The notes under the pieces are model-generated. The model was given only the letters and a program-made list of their open reading frames with translations. It made no database searches and was not told the DNA's origin. The position numbers and the translations under genes were made by a program. A stretch of 64,000 bases of DNA. Source: Aphelocoma coerulescens. Lineage: Eukaryota > Chordata > Aves > Passeriformes > Corvidae. Shown here in pieces: positions 13,101 through 24,900 of the stretch; positions within the stretch are counted from its first letter, which is position 1; each line of letters begins with the position of its first letter. The stretch lies in assembly GCF_041296385.1 (NCBI RefSeq), contig NC_091023.1, positions 8,370,924 through 8,434,923 on the forward strand, in the 5' to 3' direction.

Positions 13101-16100
13101 CTCATGCTGAGAACTTCTGTGCTAAAAGAATTAGTAACAACAAGCCCAAAAAGAAATTAAAGGTAAAATGTCTCAAAAGAACAATATTTTAAGACTTCAT
13201 GTGAGATCTTTGTACGAGGACTTAGAAGGATCTTTAAAGTATTAAACCTCACAAAGCTATTGTGAGGATAAATGGTTTCAAGTTTGTTTTGTTTTGTTTT
13301 AGTTAGAGAAAGCATTAACACAGAGGAATTAAGACCCAGATTTCATAAACTGCTTGGTTCCCAAACACTCCAGTGGTGAAGGTTCTGCAAAAAAATGTTA
13401 ATGGATGCCTTTTTGGCATGAAACAGCATGATAGATAGAAAATCCTTTTTGCTGCAGAGTTCTTGAGAAAGTTTGGGCCTTATACATCTTATTGAGTGCA
13501 GGGGCTGAATTAAAGGGGGCAGATCCTTAAAGGTGATGTTTAAATGTAGGGCCAGTCCCTAATCCTTCTGGAGTCTCCTGGAGTCAATGTTCCCATCCTG
13601 CCCTGCCTCTGCCCCTGTGAAAAGGACATTTCCACTGTAGTATGGACAGCACTCTGAGCTGCTCTCTCCAGGCTTGGCTTGGCTTTCTCCAGTGTTCCTA
13701 CAGTTATGTGGAATTTTGAAAGCTCCACACCTCATTTCCAGCCTGTTCATAATGACCAGGACTGGTTGGGACTATTGACCAATTGAACTGCTTTACTTTT
13801 TCTCATGAAAACCATTGTTTTAAATTTTCTCTTCTCTTCCAGATAAAGTCTGTTTATTCTGGCAGATGTTCAGACTTGCCTGAGTCCATGTCAGTGTAGG
13901 GTGTCTCAAGCTTTCCTCAAACCATTGTTTATAATCACTCTGCCAGTTTGGAGAGCAGAAAGCTTTCTTTTTTCTTTCTTCCCACCCCCCAGCCCCCCTG
14001 CAGCAGAAGATAATTTAAAAAATTGCTCCAGGCATTTTCCTAAGATTATGATTTAAAGTCTTATAATCTCTTGAGGTCCTTGAGAAATAGGCCAGCCTCT
14101 GATCACTCTTGAGCAGTTGCCAGCTTGCCTGAAATACAGGGAGAAGGATAGGAAGTGTCTGCTTTTCTAATTATATTTTTTAATATATCAACTTACATAA
14201 CCCCCCTTTTAAGTGACAAAAAATTAAACTGCTCAAAATTATACATTTTCCACTCTATTTTCCACTGAATAATTTCAAAATGATAGGGAATATTTAAACT
14301 GAGCTTTCTGCAGGAGAAAATATGTATCTTCAGAAGATATCTTTAAAACCTGGTAGGAAAATGTAATTATGACATTCTGAAAGTCCTGTATAGAGACCTG
14401 ATTTGAGTAAACTTAAATCATCTACTGTCAACATGCAGTTGCTGATATACTTTGACCATGGTAGTGTAGAAAGAAGGCCTTGTTTTTCATAATTTATTTA
14501 AATGGACTTTATTTTCAGGTGATGGACCTGGATCTGGATGTGTATGCTATTTCTGTAATACATTTTCAAAACAATACCTTCAAACCAGTAGAAACTACAT
14601 CAAATTCCTTTCTTGATCTTTCAGGCATTAAAATTTGACATGAGCATACTAGAAACAGCCTAGTGGTCTCACTAGGGATGTTATCCTGCCACCAAGAGTG
14701 CGATCACACGTGGGTGAAAGTAGCTATGACAGTTTGAAGGTGCTACTTTACAATGGACTTTGTCACTGCTTCACAACTGGAAGTTACTGGGCCAGTGTCT
14801 GAACTAGTGTAGCTCATGTCACAAGAACTCCTCTCTCTATCACACTGCAAAACTGGCAGTGGAATAAATCAGCTTCGGCTTCAGCTCCAGCTAAAGCCAA
14901 AAGTGAGTGATTTGTGATGAAATCCATAAGAATTGACACTGGCATATCTGGCAATTGGTAACTTCTAGCTGGAAACTGAGGACAGCTGTCTGAGAGATGG
15001 TACAGGCTGAAGTCAAGGAAGATGTTTCTGCAGTGATTGCGAGAGCGAACACAGACAGTGACTGTTAAGTACTGGTGAAGCATCTAAACAAGCTGGAAGA
15101 AAGTTTCCAATAAGTTAATATATAGAAAACTTTCTAGAATTGAAAACCAGTGAACTCACTGGAGAGGATCATACATGATCCAATACATAGGGAAAAGTGT
15201 CTTTTGGATATGGCAGTATGATTAAAATGCTTCCATTTAAATGCTGTAGGCAAAAGCCAACAGAATGAGCCAGTGGAAATAATATAAATATTTTTCCAAG
15301 AGTTTCAAGATGAAAGGTGCCATATTCCTTAATCTAGTACAGATTCATTTATCCTTCACTGAAGAAAAGAATAAATAGACCCACATGCACTTGATTGCTG
15401 GATATAAATCTTCTCAGATTACTGCTGAGCTCAATTGGTACTGTTTTCATGAAATGACAGGAATAAACAGGGGGATCCTGTTCTACTCCCCAAGGGAGAA
15501 ACCACCATCTTAAATACCAGTGGGTTACCTCTAAGGAAATACATAATGAAGGCAGAGGATTGGAATGGAGGAAGAGACAGGAGAATTTGAGTAAACACCC
15601 ATTGCTTTCACTCTTGTTGTGCATCAGGTATGATCAAGTCAAGGAATGCAGTTTCTGGGGTCATTATTTCCAAACAATTAAAAGTAAACAAACAGGAAAA
15701 CATTTACACACAGGAAATACTTAATGCTTGAGCACAGTCAGAGAGCTTTTCTGCTGTGGCTTTTCTTCTGTGCCTAATGGAGCACATCTATATGAGCAAT
15801 AGGAAGAGAAATGCTTTTACTCTTCCAAGGTCTTGCTAAAGGTACTTTCTTTCCTTTTCAACATCTGTTTGATTGGAATGTGACCTCAGCCTTCCAGAAC
15901 CTCACGCTCTGTCCTGGTGTGTTTTGGTTGCATTAGGCAAGAGCAGTCGTGGGAGGTGTATTTCTAAGTGATGAGGTGCGGAGCAGTTTCTCAGAGGAGA
16001 GTGAAAGAGCAGAAGCAGCCAATTCCTTCCAACCCTGTGACCCTTCAAGTATTCACGTAGGCTGGCCCCAGTCCCAACCCTTTTGCAGCTGGAGTGCAGC
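7145..16100. other. Gene-free unique AT-rich sequence
   Basis: About 9 kb with no recognisable exon or repeat family. Small items include a paired TAATTA-type motif (7921-7951), a perfect 12-bp palindrome ATGAATATTCAT at 12969-12980, and (GTTTT)3 at 13286-13300. The longest frames (for example 10743-11051 plus and 15349-15624 minus) are about 90-100 codons, hydrophobic or low in information, and unlike any family I know. Confidence 0.6.
7921..7951. promoter_or_regulatory. Paired TAATTA homeodomain-type motifs (candidate)
   Basis: TTAATTATTA at 7921-7930 and ATTATTAATTA at 7941-7951 place two TAATTA cores within about 30 bp. TAATTA is the established core site of many homeodomain proteins, and paired cores are common in vertebrate conserved enhancers. 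In DNA this AT-rich such pairs also arise by chance, so the regulatory reading is only an inference. Confidence 0.2.
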
Positions 16101-16128
16101 AGCACAATAGGGCTGGAATGTCTCCTGT

Positions 16129-16152
16129 GGGAATTCCATAAAGGTATAAAGG
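16129..16152 (+). promoter_or_regulatory. kB-like site followed by TATA-box-like motif (candidate)
   Basis: GGGAATTCC at 16129-16137 resembles an NF-kB site, and TATAAAGG at 16145-16152 is a good TATA box with G-rich flanks. A GGAATG (TEAD-type core) lies just upstream at 16115-16120. The arrangement looks like a small core promoter reading rightwards, but no open frame or exon follows that I can recognise. Motif co-occurrence by chance is the default explanation. Confidence 0.2.
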
Positions 16153-19100
16153 GGTAGGGGAAAAAAAGTTACATTAATGTATGCTGTGCACGGGGGGATT
16201 AAATGGATCCTCTGGAATGGGAACAGTGCCAGTAACAATGTTGTTCAATCAGATGACAGCCTTTGTAAAAGAGGCAGTTGTTATTTACATGTATATATGT
16301 ACCTGAGGAAAACCTGAGCTGATAAAAAGGTTCGATGTAAAATGTGAATAGGCCAGTCTTAAAATAAATACTGTCTCTCTTAGCTGTAGGAACAGTTAAA
16401 TTCTCATAGTAAATGCAAATATTTTCTGTGGTGTTTATCCAGCAGTTTGATCAAAATGTCAGTATTTTTATTTTTTGTTTTCTTTTCTTATAGTTACCTG
16501 ATAGTCAAACTAATGTTTCAAGCTTCAGCCCAGTACTGAAGAGGATAGAGAGTTAGTAAGTTCAACTGTTTGGCTTGTAGGGATTCACAAGGCTTAGGTC
16601 TCCTGCCTCCTGAAGAGTTTTTTAGGTGTTCAGTTCCTGTCCAGTTCTGCGGACAGCATTCCTTTCACGGTAAGCTGGGTTCCACATGGAAAAAGGCTTT
16701 TACTGACATTGCACATCAGCTCACTACTTTAAGTAGTTAAAATTGGATAACAGGGATTTTTCTCTGAAATAAAATATTTAAGAAATCCTATTCTAAGAAA
16801 ATAGAAACTTGTTTTCCTTCCTTTTTTTCTATCAGAGGTTATGGAATAATTTGGAAAGTTGATCCTAGAGCTTATTTGTTCATTTCTAGGCTAGCTATAT
16901 CCAAATAATTTGGCACTTGAACAAAATCACAGAATTAAAGTGGTTCCAGCTTCTCCCTTGGCAGTGAGAATGAAGCAATGTTGTTATGCAAACATCTTCC
17001 TTTAATTTGTATGGTCCAAAAAGATTTATTTTTCCTTTCCTTTGATAGAAGGGACAAATTTTCATTTCCATCTCAGCAACTTTTACAATTAGCCTCCTAC
17101 TTAACATGCTCCCACCAAATAATGTTCAATGTCTGTATGACTGCTCAGTATTTCTTACAGTCCCAATGCATTTTTTCTATAAATGGAATTGCTCTTGGAC
17201 AGTGTTCTGAGCTCCAAGGAACTGGTAATGCCACAGAGTATGGTGCTTAGTTTATGATTTCACTCTATTGCTTGAAAAACATTTATATCATCCCAGTGAG
17301 CAGAACTCTGAAATTTTGTCCAGTCTATGCAACTGTAATAGCAAGGCATGTTAGGAATAATCCCATGAATGGCCAAGCCCCCACCAACAGTAATGGCTGA
17401 GGCTGGGGCTTTACTTTAGTGATTGACAGTAGAACCAGATATGTATGTGTAAATCCTGATACGGAAAACAGCAGAAAAATGTGTCTTATTGAGGAACATA
17501 AATTTAGTGTTTGTTCCAAGATAAGATCCTTTTGGAAAACGTCAAGGAGCTACCTTTTAACCAAAGCAGTTCATGGGACTTTAGTCCAGTGCAGGGTGTT
17601 TTCAAGGTTGCATCAAACCCACCTTATTCTCTTCCCTTATCTACTGAGTTTGAGTTTAGATGTGTTTGGTGCACGTCCTTTGTAAATAATAATTAATTGG
17701 GAGGTAGCAGTGACTCCAACTGATATTTTTATTTGAGAAGAATATGTACTCAAAGATTAAGAAGGATTTCTCTTAACTTTTCCATCTTCTGGATGGGCTG
17801 ATTTCAGAAAACAACCTTCCACTTTGAAACCTATGTCTTTAGGGAACTAATTCTGGTTAAAAAAATGTGTGAATATGGGCTATGGCTTTGCCTTGCCACG
17901 GGAAGTTGTTATTTTTTGCTTATCATACAAAAAGAAATCATTACTGTATTTCTTGAATAATATTTTTGTACGACATAAAGGTGTTAAAGATTTGTGAATT
18001 GACAAGTACTTCTTGTCAAATAACAAGATAACAAACCCCCTGTATTTATGTGGTTATGGGGAATAAGTTTTGCCTTCTTTTGTAGAGTACCAAAAGGTAT
18101 GGGTACCTACACATACAATTCCTTTTTACCTCTTTGACTTGGACATTTCAGAATATTGGGATTTGCACAGGCATGTATCAGGAAAGAAGTGATTATGGAC
18201 TGAAGGTGTCATTCTTAAGAGTGATGGCTCAATAATTGGAGAGAATTGGTGGCTCAAGAGAACCCACTTGTCTCCAGATGGCTATAGACTCTGCAAATTG
18301 CCACACAATTTGTACTGAATAGATTAGTGGAAGATAGAATTCCCTTTAAGCATATTTGAAATTGGGAAATTTGGAACTGAAGGGTTCATCTCTTGGGCAG
18401 TTTTCAAAGTCTTAAATGTGCAGTGCCAATTTATTGTTTTGGGGAAATGTTTCCTGGTTTAAATTTTCCAGTGTCAATGGGCTATTGTGGGATCATTTCT
18501 GTTCTCACAGTTTTAATTTCATTGACTTTACACTTGTCCAAATGAAATACAATACATACAAGTGATGAAAATTCTGTGCTTAGGCTGTGATTTTTAAAAG
18601 GACTATATGGAAATACCTGACTTTGGTAAGCATTTTTCTAATTAATTCTACCCTGTGGATTTATTTTTAGACAGCACTCCTGTTTATCTGTCTAAAAATT
18701 ATAGTCACTTGTTAAATTGTTTTAATAAATTTTCAGTGTTTGGATTAGCACAATTAGATCACACAGCCCTTTGATTTCTTCAAATGTGTTATAGCATTTC
18801 CACTACAACTTTGACACTTGTTTTGAGCACTTTCAGCTCTTAGGTGCAAGCAATTTGTTCAGGTAATGCATTAAGAATGGAAATTGATGTGCAGTCTGCA
18901 AAAATACCTGTTCCATGACCCAATGTGCAAAGGCGTCAGAACAACAGCAAAATGTTTGATGTGAGGCAGAATATATGAACCATTTTGAGGGAAAGTGGTT
19001 AATCCAACAAATTCTGCCAAGATTCTACTGGCAAATGGTGTTTGTTTCTCACCTCACAAAATAGATGCAAGCCTTCAGCCGTGCCATTATTCAGCAGATA

Positions 19101-20220
19101 GCTCAGTGATTTTTATCTTTGGTCCTTTAACCTGGACCATGTTCAGATTGCAAGTATTTCAATAGTCTCTTAAGTTCCTTACACTGACTGAGCACAGTTT
19201 ATCTGAATACTTTATAGTCATAATTTGAATGGTTTGGAGCAGAACAGTGTGGTGCTGTTTCTGGTTCCTACTCAAACGGTGACTGCATCTGATCACATGT
19301 TTTGGAAAGCCTTTTCTGTGCATGTTCACCAGGATATAAAGGCCTGTTACAGTCAGGGGGGGCAAACAATAACTCTCACTCGTGCTTTTAACCCTGGAGA
19401 TTCGGTTTGCTGTTTGTGAGCTGTGTAGTGACTATTCTGCTGTAAGTACAGATGTGTCTGTGTGACAAGAGAGTATCTATAGAGAGTCCAGATAGCAACT
19501 TTTACATGTGGGTTCTGTTTGCACCTATGTTTGTGATACTCGCTTCAGTCCTTTGCTTTGTTTTCTTCTTCTTTTTATTTAATAACTGCAGTAGAAATAA
19601 CTGACCTCCAGAGAATGTATTACTGGAAAAACATTGTGGGAATGCTTGTGAAAAAGATCCCACAGTATTTGCTCAACTTTAAATCTTGGTGCAGTTGAAT
19701 ATCCTGCCCAAATCCATAACCTCACGATTTTATAGTAAACATGAGTAAGGTTTGGTCATATTTCAGATTCTGATAATGTAGCTTTCCTCTGCCTACCTTC
19801 TGCTAGGCTTTGTCACCCATGTACCATTCTCAAAACTTAACAGCTTTATCCTAGGCTGCCTCTCCCAGAGCTGCCTGTAAATAAATTGATGCTCATAAAT
19901 AACTTGGCAGTGGTTGGAGGGCTAACATGTTAAGATCACTGCCTGTTGCAATTACTATCTTTCCCTTGGATTGTTCCTTTTTTTATTATTTATTTTCTGT
20001 CAGCAGCATTCATTTACTTCTCCTTAGCACAGGGCATTACCTTTTTTCTAATTTTTATTTTGAAGTAACATGATGTTTATCTTTGTGGCACTGTTTCAAG
20101 GCTAAAGTCCCTGTGCACTACTCTATTGTCAGAAAGAAAATGTTATTAAACAAATTTCTCTTTCAGAATAAAATATAAATCTCTAACTAGAGCATACCTC
20201 AATAACATATTTGAACACTG
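16153..20220. other. Gene-free unique AT-rich sequence
   Basis: Nothing recognisable. Frames are 90 codons or fewer, scattered on both strands and without similarity to known families. One octamer-type site lies at 16413-16420. There is no repeat family I can name. Confidence 0.6.
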
Positions 20221-20225
20221 CACAG

Positions 20226-20248
20226 CATTGTTTCTCGCATATGCAAAT
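20226..20248 (+). promoter_or_regulatory. SOX-type and octamer (POU) motif cluster (candidate)
   Basis: CATTGTTT at 20226-20233 fits a SOX HMG-box site (CATTGTT). A perfect octamer ATGCAAAT at 20241-20248 is the classic POU-domain (Oct) site. They are 7 bp apart, wider than the canonical abutting SOX2-OCT4 composite element, so it is not that exact element. The flanking 60-70 bp to the right contain further homeobox-like ATTAG and CAATTAAG words and look like conserved noncoding DNA. Binding and conservation are inferred, not shown. Confidence 0.25.
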
Positions 20249-20299
20249 AAAAAATTAAAGGACCTTTATGATTAGCCCTAAGGGTCAATTAAGGAGTCC

Positions 20300-22648
20300 C
20301 TGACTGGGTCACAAATATCCTTACTCATATCCTGTGCCTTGATCCCCCAGGCTGGTTTGTTTATTTTTAAACATCTTTGCAAAAAGGGTAAGTTTTACCA
20401 CATGAGCCAGCTCCACCTGTGAATAGTGCAGGGTTTTCTGGATGCTGATGAGCACACAAATGTCAGATGAGTGTTCCAACCCCCAATGCACTGGGTGATG
20501 TCCATTGGGCCCACTGATGATGGGCTCAGTAATGAAGACAAATTGAGCTGGTTCTCCTGCTCATTAGCTGCATCATGCTTTATAAGCAATAAGAAAAAGT
20601 TCATAAAGTGGAGTTTAAATGGACAGTATCATGCTAGACTTGCAGTTTTGTTTAGTTGAAGACCAAGACAGATTTTGCTGTACAACTTCCAGAATGTAAA
20701 ATTTCCAGTTGAATTGAATTTTTAAACAAGCATTCCCATGTGGTGCACGTAAGTCAAACACTGTAATACAAGCAGAAAATGAAACTAATTCAAAAGTCTA
20801 AACAAATGCATAAATGGCTAGTTTATTTTCACTTCTGATGCAAATGGGAAGAGTAAGCAAGCAGAACTATTTTTCAAATGGAAGGTCAATTTAAAACATT
20901 CTTTTAAGTTCAGTAATCAAAGGTGATGTCTGTAATACAAGCAAAGACAGATTTCGACAGCAGTGATTTTTTGGTTGTAGTTTTTTTGGTTTTTTGAAAT
21001 TTTTTTTGAAACCTGGCATATTTCTTGTAGCTTGAGCTTTATTGATATCCAAAACTTGGAAATGCTACATACCTGAATGTGTTTACTTTTGAAAATTACA
21101 AAAAAATTTTTTTTTTCCTTATTACTACAGTAATAAAAATGGAATCTAATGAGGCTGTGTGTGTCAAAAATGCTTAGAATACTGATTTCATTCCAGGCCC
21201 AAACTTTTAGAAGAAAGTCTACTCGGACTCAGGCTTCCTTTTTCTGATTTTTAACTGTAGGGTTGTCTTTAACTGATCCAACTAGATCTAAATAGAGCAT
21301 AGAGACAAGAATGATTTGTATCCAGTTGTCTTTTACGTATTATCTTGTGCTTGAGTAGCAATGAAGGTTTGAAAGAAGTATCCATATCAGTCATTCACCA
21401 CAATTAAATGTCTAAATAAACAGGAATTGGCTGCTTATATTGGCAATTTTCCTCCTTAGCTGCACTGTCATTAAAAGAGAAACTCTTCAAATTCTGCCTG
21501 TGTGTTTACCATAGGTGTGCAATTTAGGCACAAAGCACATTCTTTCTTGGTCTGGCCATATGTGAAAGTTGCTGATGCAATTAATTGTGTTGCCTTTCAG
21601 TTTGCATACACGGTAAGGAGTTGGGTGTTCATGATAATGTTAGCCAGGGGACCCAAATTGTTCAGGTAAAGCAAGGAAAACAGCTAGCAGATTTACCACC
21701 AAAAATACAGGATAAATAGTGGCAGAAATTGGTATTCCAGGAGAAAGAACAGAGCAATTCCTGGTGCAGAATTAAACTGTGCTTTGTGTCTGACAGTGAA
21801 CTTCAGGCAGAATGAGCTGAAGTGACACTACTGACTCCAGGGTAAGGTAAATCAGAACTGTTTTCTTGGAGATGAATCTGAGTATGGAAGAGGAGGAGGA
21901 GTATCCAGCCTACCAGCACCAAGTATCCCAGGATCTGGGCTGCTACCTCCTGCTGCCTTCTCAAGGGCTGCAGCTATGGAGACACAAAGTAAGGTGGATT
22001 TGGTCTCATCTGACATTAATGTTAAAGTATTCATACATTAATTTTTCTTTCACTGCTGAATTAAGTTACTGCCACCACACATTCTGTGGCTTGCCTGATA
22101 GTATCTCATGTCCCAGGTGGGGCTCTCAAATGGCTTCTCCTGAAAAGGTTGCTGTTTACACATTTGTTCTATTAAGACACCTCTGTTTCAGCAGCCTGTT
22201 AAACAAAGTAATGTATTGATCTTAAAATTACGTGTTATTAAGGGCCTCAGGACTGTCTGTATTGTATTGATATTTCAATCTTTATTGTCCTGATCTAATT
22301 TCAAATTTGACAGGAGTGCAAGTTTGAAATACTACCCCTCTCCCCCTTTTTTTTTTGGTGTAGTTTCTCTGCAGCTACAGAATGAACATTCTCTCTTGTG
22401 TACTCCTGTCTTCCTGTTATACTGTCTCAGTTTACAAAAGGAAAATTAAAATATCTGGTTGCAGTGATTTGATTTTTCATTGTTCCCACTAAGCCCATTC
22501 ATGTGGAGTTTCCTTTGTTCTTTTAGTGTGTACGAGTTAACTTATGCCAGCTTTGTTGAATATCAACCTCTGCATCTACAGCTCTCAAGGAGAGGGTAGT
22601 GAAGGATTGTTTTTTAGGAGTTCAGAACATCCCCAAAGGGAGTGGGAC
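20300..22648. other. Gene-free unique sequence with T-rich tracts
   Basis: No gene seen. A T/G-rich low-complexity run with little A or C occurs around 20966-21009. The 117-codon plus-strand frame at 21866-22219 starts with an acidic run (EEEEE) and then loses any protein-like character. I do not accept it as a gene. Confidence 0.6.
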
Positions 22649-22680
22649 AAAAAGAAAGAAAGAAAGAAAAGAAAAGAAGA
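22649..22680 (+). repeat. (AAAG)n / (AAAAG)n microsatellite
   Basis: A short purine microsatellite of AAAG units that drifts into AAAAG units at its right end. The purine-only run is typical of slippage and is likely to vary in length between individuals. Confidence 0.85.
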
Positions 22681-24607
22681 AGTTTGAATTTCCTGGGATG
22701 GAGCTACTTGAGACTTAAAAGGTGTTGAGAAGTTTTGCTGTTCATTTTTCTAATAAGGTGCATGTGATCATGTCAGTGATGTCAACATAATGTGCTGAGG
22801 AAATGTCACACATGTCCGCAATTGGCTGCTTCTGGCTAGCCAAGCACAGCTGGAAACCTGGAAAACAGATGTTGCTTTCAATCAAGCAAGGGTCAGAGCA
22901 GGCTTGGGACTTGGAATGTCTATATTTTTCCATCCAAAAATGATCCTTGGGTAGTTTCAGTGATCAGTAATTATTTTAGCAGCTTTTCTGTATTTGTTTT
23001 TTTTTCAAATCCGCATCATTATGCGGCTAGAACAGAGGAACAAAAAACAGTGGGCATGCATCCAGGGAACCTGGGACAATGATGGCAAAAAGAGTCCAAC
23101 ACAAGAACATTTCTGTGTTCTCTGAGCCACACCTGGTAACTTGGTAATACTTAAACATACACAGTGAACCGTTTTCTACTGACTTAAACATAAAAATTTG
23201 AAGCCACCTGGTTGAAGTCTACTTTGCAAGAATGAGAACAGCAATCTTTTTGACTCTTTATCCTGAGAGAATTCTCTGTTCTTTATATTTTATTCTCTGC
23301 ATATCACCCTCAAAAGATTGAACAGGATTGCTCTGTGGCTGGCACGGAAAGACGAGAACTTGGAAACAATGCTCTGTACAGCTTCCAGTATGAACTGCAC
23401 AGAAGCCTTGAAAGAGAACCAAGGCTTTGCTTCCTAGCTGCAAATGTGTAGCTGTAATCTGGACTTGGCTCACAGAAATCAGGGTTAAGTTTCTTTCCCT
23501 GCAATGGAAGGGGCAAGAGTGTATGGAGGCAGAAATGCAGCAGCGGAGTACAGAACAAGGCCTCACTCAGGACAAGTAAGCAGAAACCTTCTGAGCAGTC
23601 TAGTAGCTAAGCTCCTGGTAGGCAAAAATTGGGTATTACCTCTACAGCTGAGAGTGACAGAGAGTGAGAAGAGAGCTAAAATGTTTACACCTGAAGCTGT
23701 CTCCCAAACAGGAGGCAGCCACCCATGAGTAGAAAAGTGGCACACCGCATTTGCCCCCATAAAGCCTTTCTGATATAAAGGAAAGATGGGTTATTTTAAT
23801 CAAAAATGAAACAGCATTCCCCTTTTTGTCTTTTGTGCTTTATTTAATGTGCAGTCAAGAAGTAAATGACAGCTTCAGTTCACTTGTTGTTTACAGCTCT
23901 CTGAGGCTTTGTTTGGCTTGGGTTTTTTGTCTGTTAGTTTGAGGTGGTTTTCGTTGGTTTTTTTTTGTTTATACAGCAGACATGTGCAAACATTTGAATT
24001 AATCTTAAAGTTAGGTAAGACACTGCTACCAATGTAGCCATAGCAGTGCAAAAAATTCTCCTCCATGAACTTGTTGATGCTGCCTACAACTGTAGTTCAA
24101 ACATCTTTTATCAACTTTTCTAGAATTTATTTTTGCCTCTAGTGAGGATAAACGTTGTTGATGGAGTTTACTTCTATATCCTCTCATGCATTTATGTCTC
24201 CCTCTCCTCCTAATATTTGTAGTTTACTTGTGGTATACAGAGCTGGTATCCTGTCCCATGTCCATTGTCTGTCTGTCTTCATTCCTCGGCCCCTTACTAA
24301 GTGGGATTTTTTTCAGGTCAGTATAACCTTTAATCCTCTTTTCACTCTATTTTAGGTTGTAACCTTCTATTTTAATATTTTTATTATATTAATATCTCAC
24401 TTTTGTGCTTTTTTTTTTTTTTTTGCTTTTTTAGAGTTTTTTTTTATCCACAGGTGATAGCAAAGTCATTCCTCTCTGTGTACAGGGGCCCTGTCTCATG
24501 AAATTACTTAAACAAATGTTTTAATCCATTCTGTTAATGGCCATGTCCCCTTGCCTGCTCTTAGGTGGTTCTTTGAATTGCATCCTCTGTGCATTAATTC
24601 AATCCAA
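22681..24607. other. Gene-free sequence with a G/T-rich tract
   Basis: No gene is recognised. The overlapping minus-strand frames at 23258-23566 and 23310-23558 are shadows of each other and match nothing known. From about 23905 to 23971 there is a G/T-rich low-complexity tract of the same style as those at 47943-47998 and 51424-51503. A T16 run followed by more T-rich sequence lies at 24409-24445. Confidence 0.6.
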
Positions 24608-24900
24608 ACAATCACAGCAGTAGCTCAGAGAAGGAAAGATGACAGAAGAGACCTTTGGAGTGCTCACGTGGTCCAGCCTCCCCCTCAAGGCAAAACAGTC
24701 TCCAGCACTAGATGAGGTCAGTTGTATCTTTGCCTACCTGAGTCTGGAAGGCTTCCAAGGTAGGAAATTCCTCAGCTACCCCAAATAACTTTTCTCAGCA
24801 CTGCACTGGCATCCTAGAGAAGACATTTTTCCTAAGGGTTTTCTCTAGCTTCCTCTAGTTTCATTGTTCTTTGCCTGATAGACGATTTATCAAAATCTTA
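24608..24900 (-). mobile_element. Old, diverged CR1 fragment (3' end)
   Basis: The order of recognisable CR1 landmarks is preserved in reverse orientation: an ATCACAG tail-like start near 24610, then the AGAGACCT-TGGAG block near 24648, a TCCAGCCTCCCCCTCAA stretch near 24673, a TTCCTCAGCTACCCC-type block near 24766, and a TTTTTCCTAAGG block near 24824 corresponding to the conserved 'failed-to-start' region of the 3' end of ORF2. Each block is present but with many substitutions, so this copy is clearly older than those at 2441 and 27964. No reading frame survives. The edges are uncertain by tens of bases. Confidence 0.7.

Noticed and set aside
16920..16950. AATCACAGAAT-like start of another CR1 3' end near 16925
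   Set aside because: Only about 25 bp resemble the CR1 tail, and the following sequence does not continue into the CR1 3' UTR.
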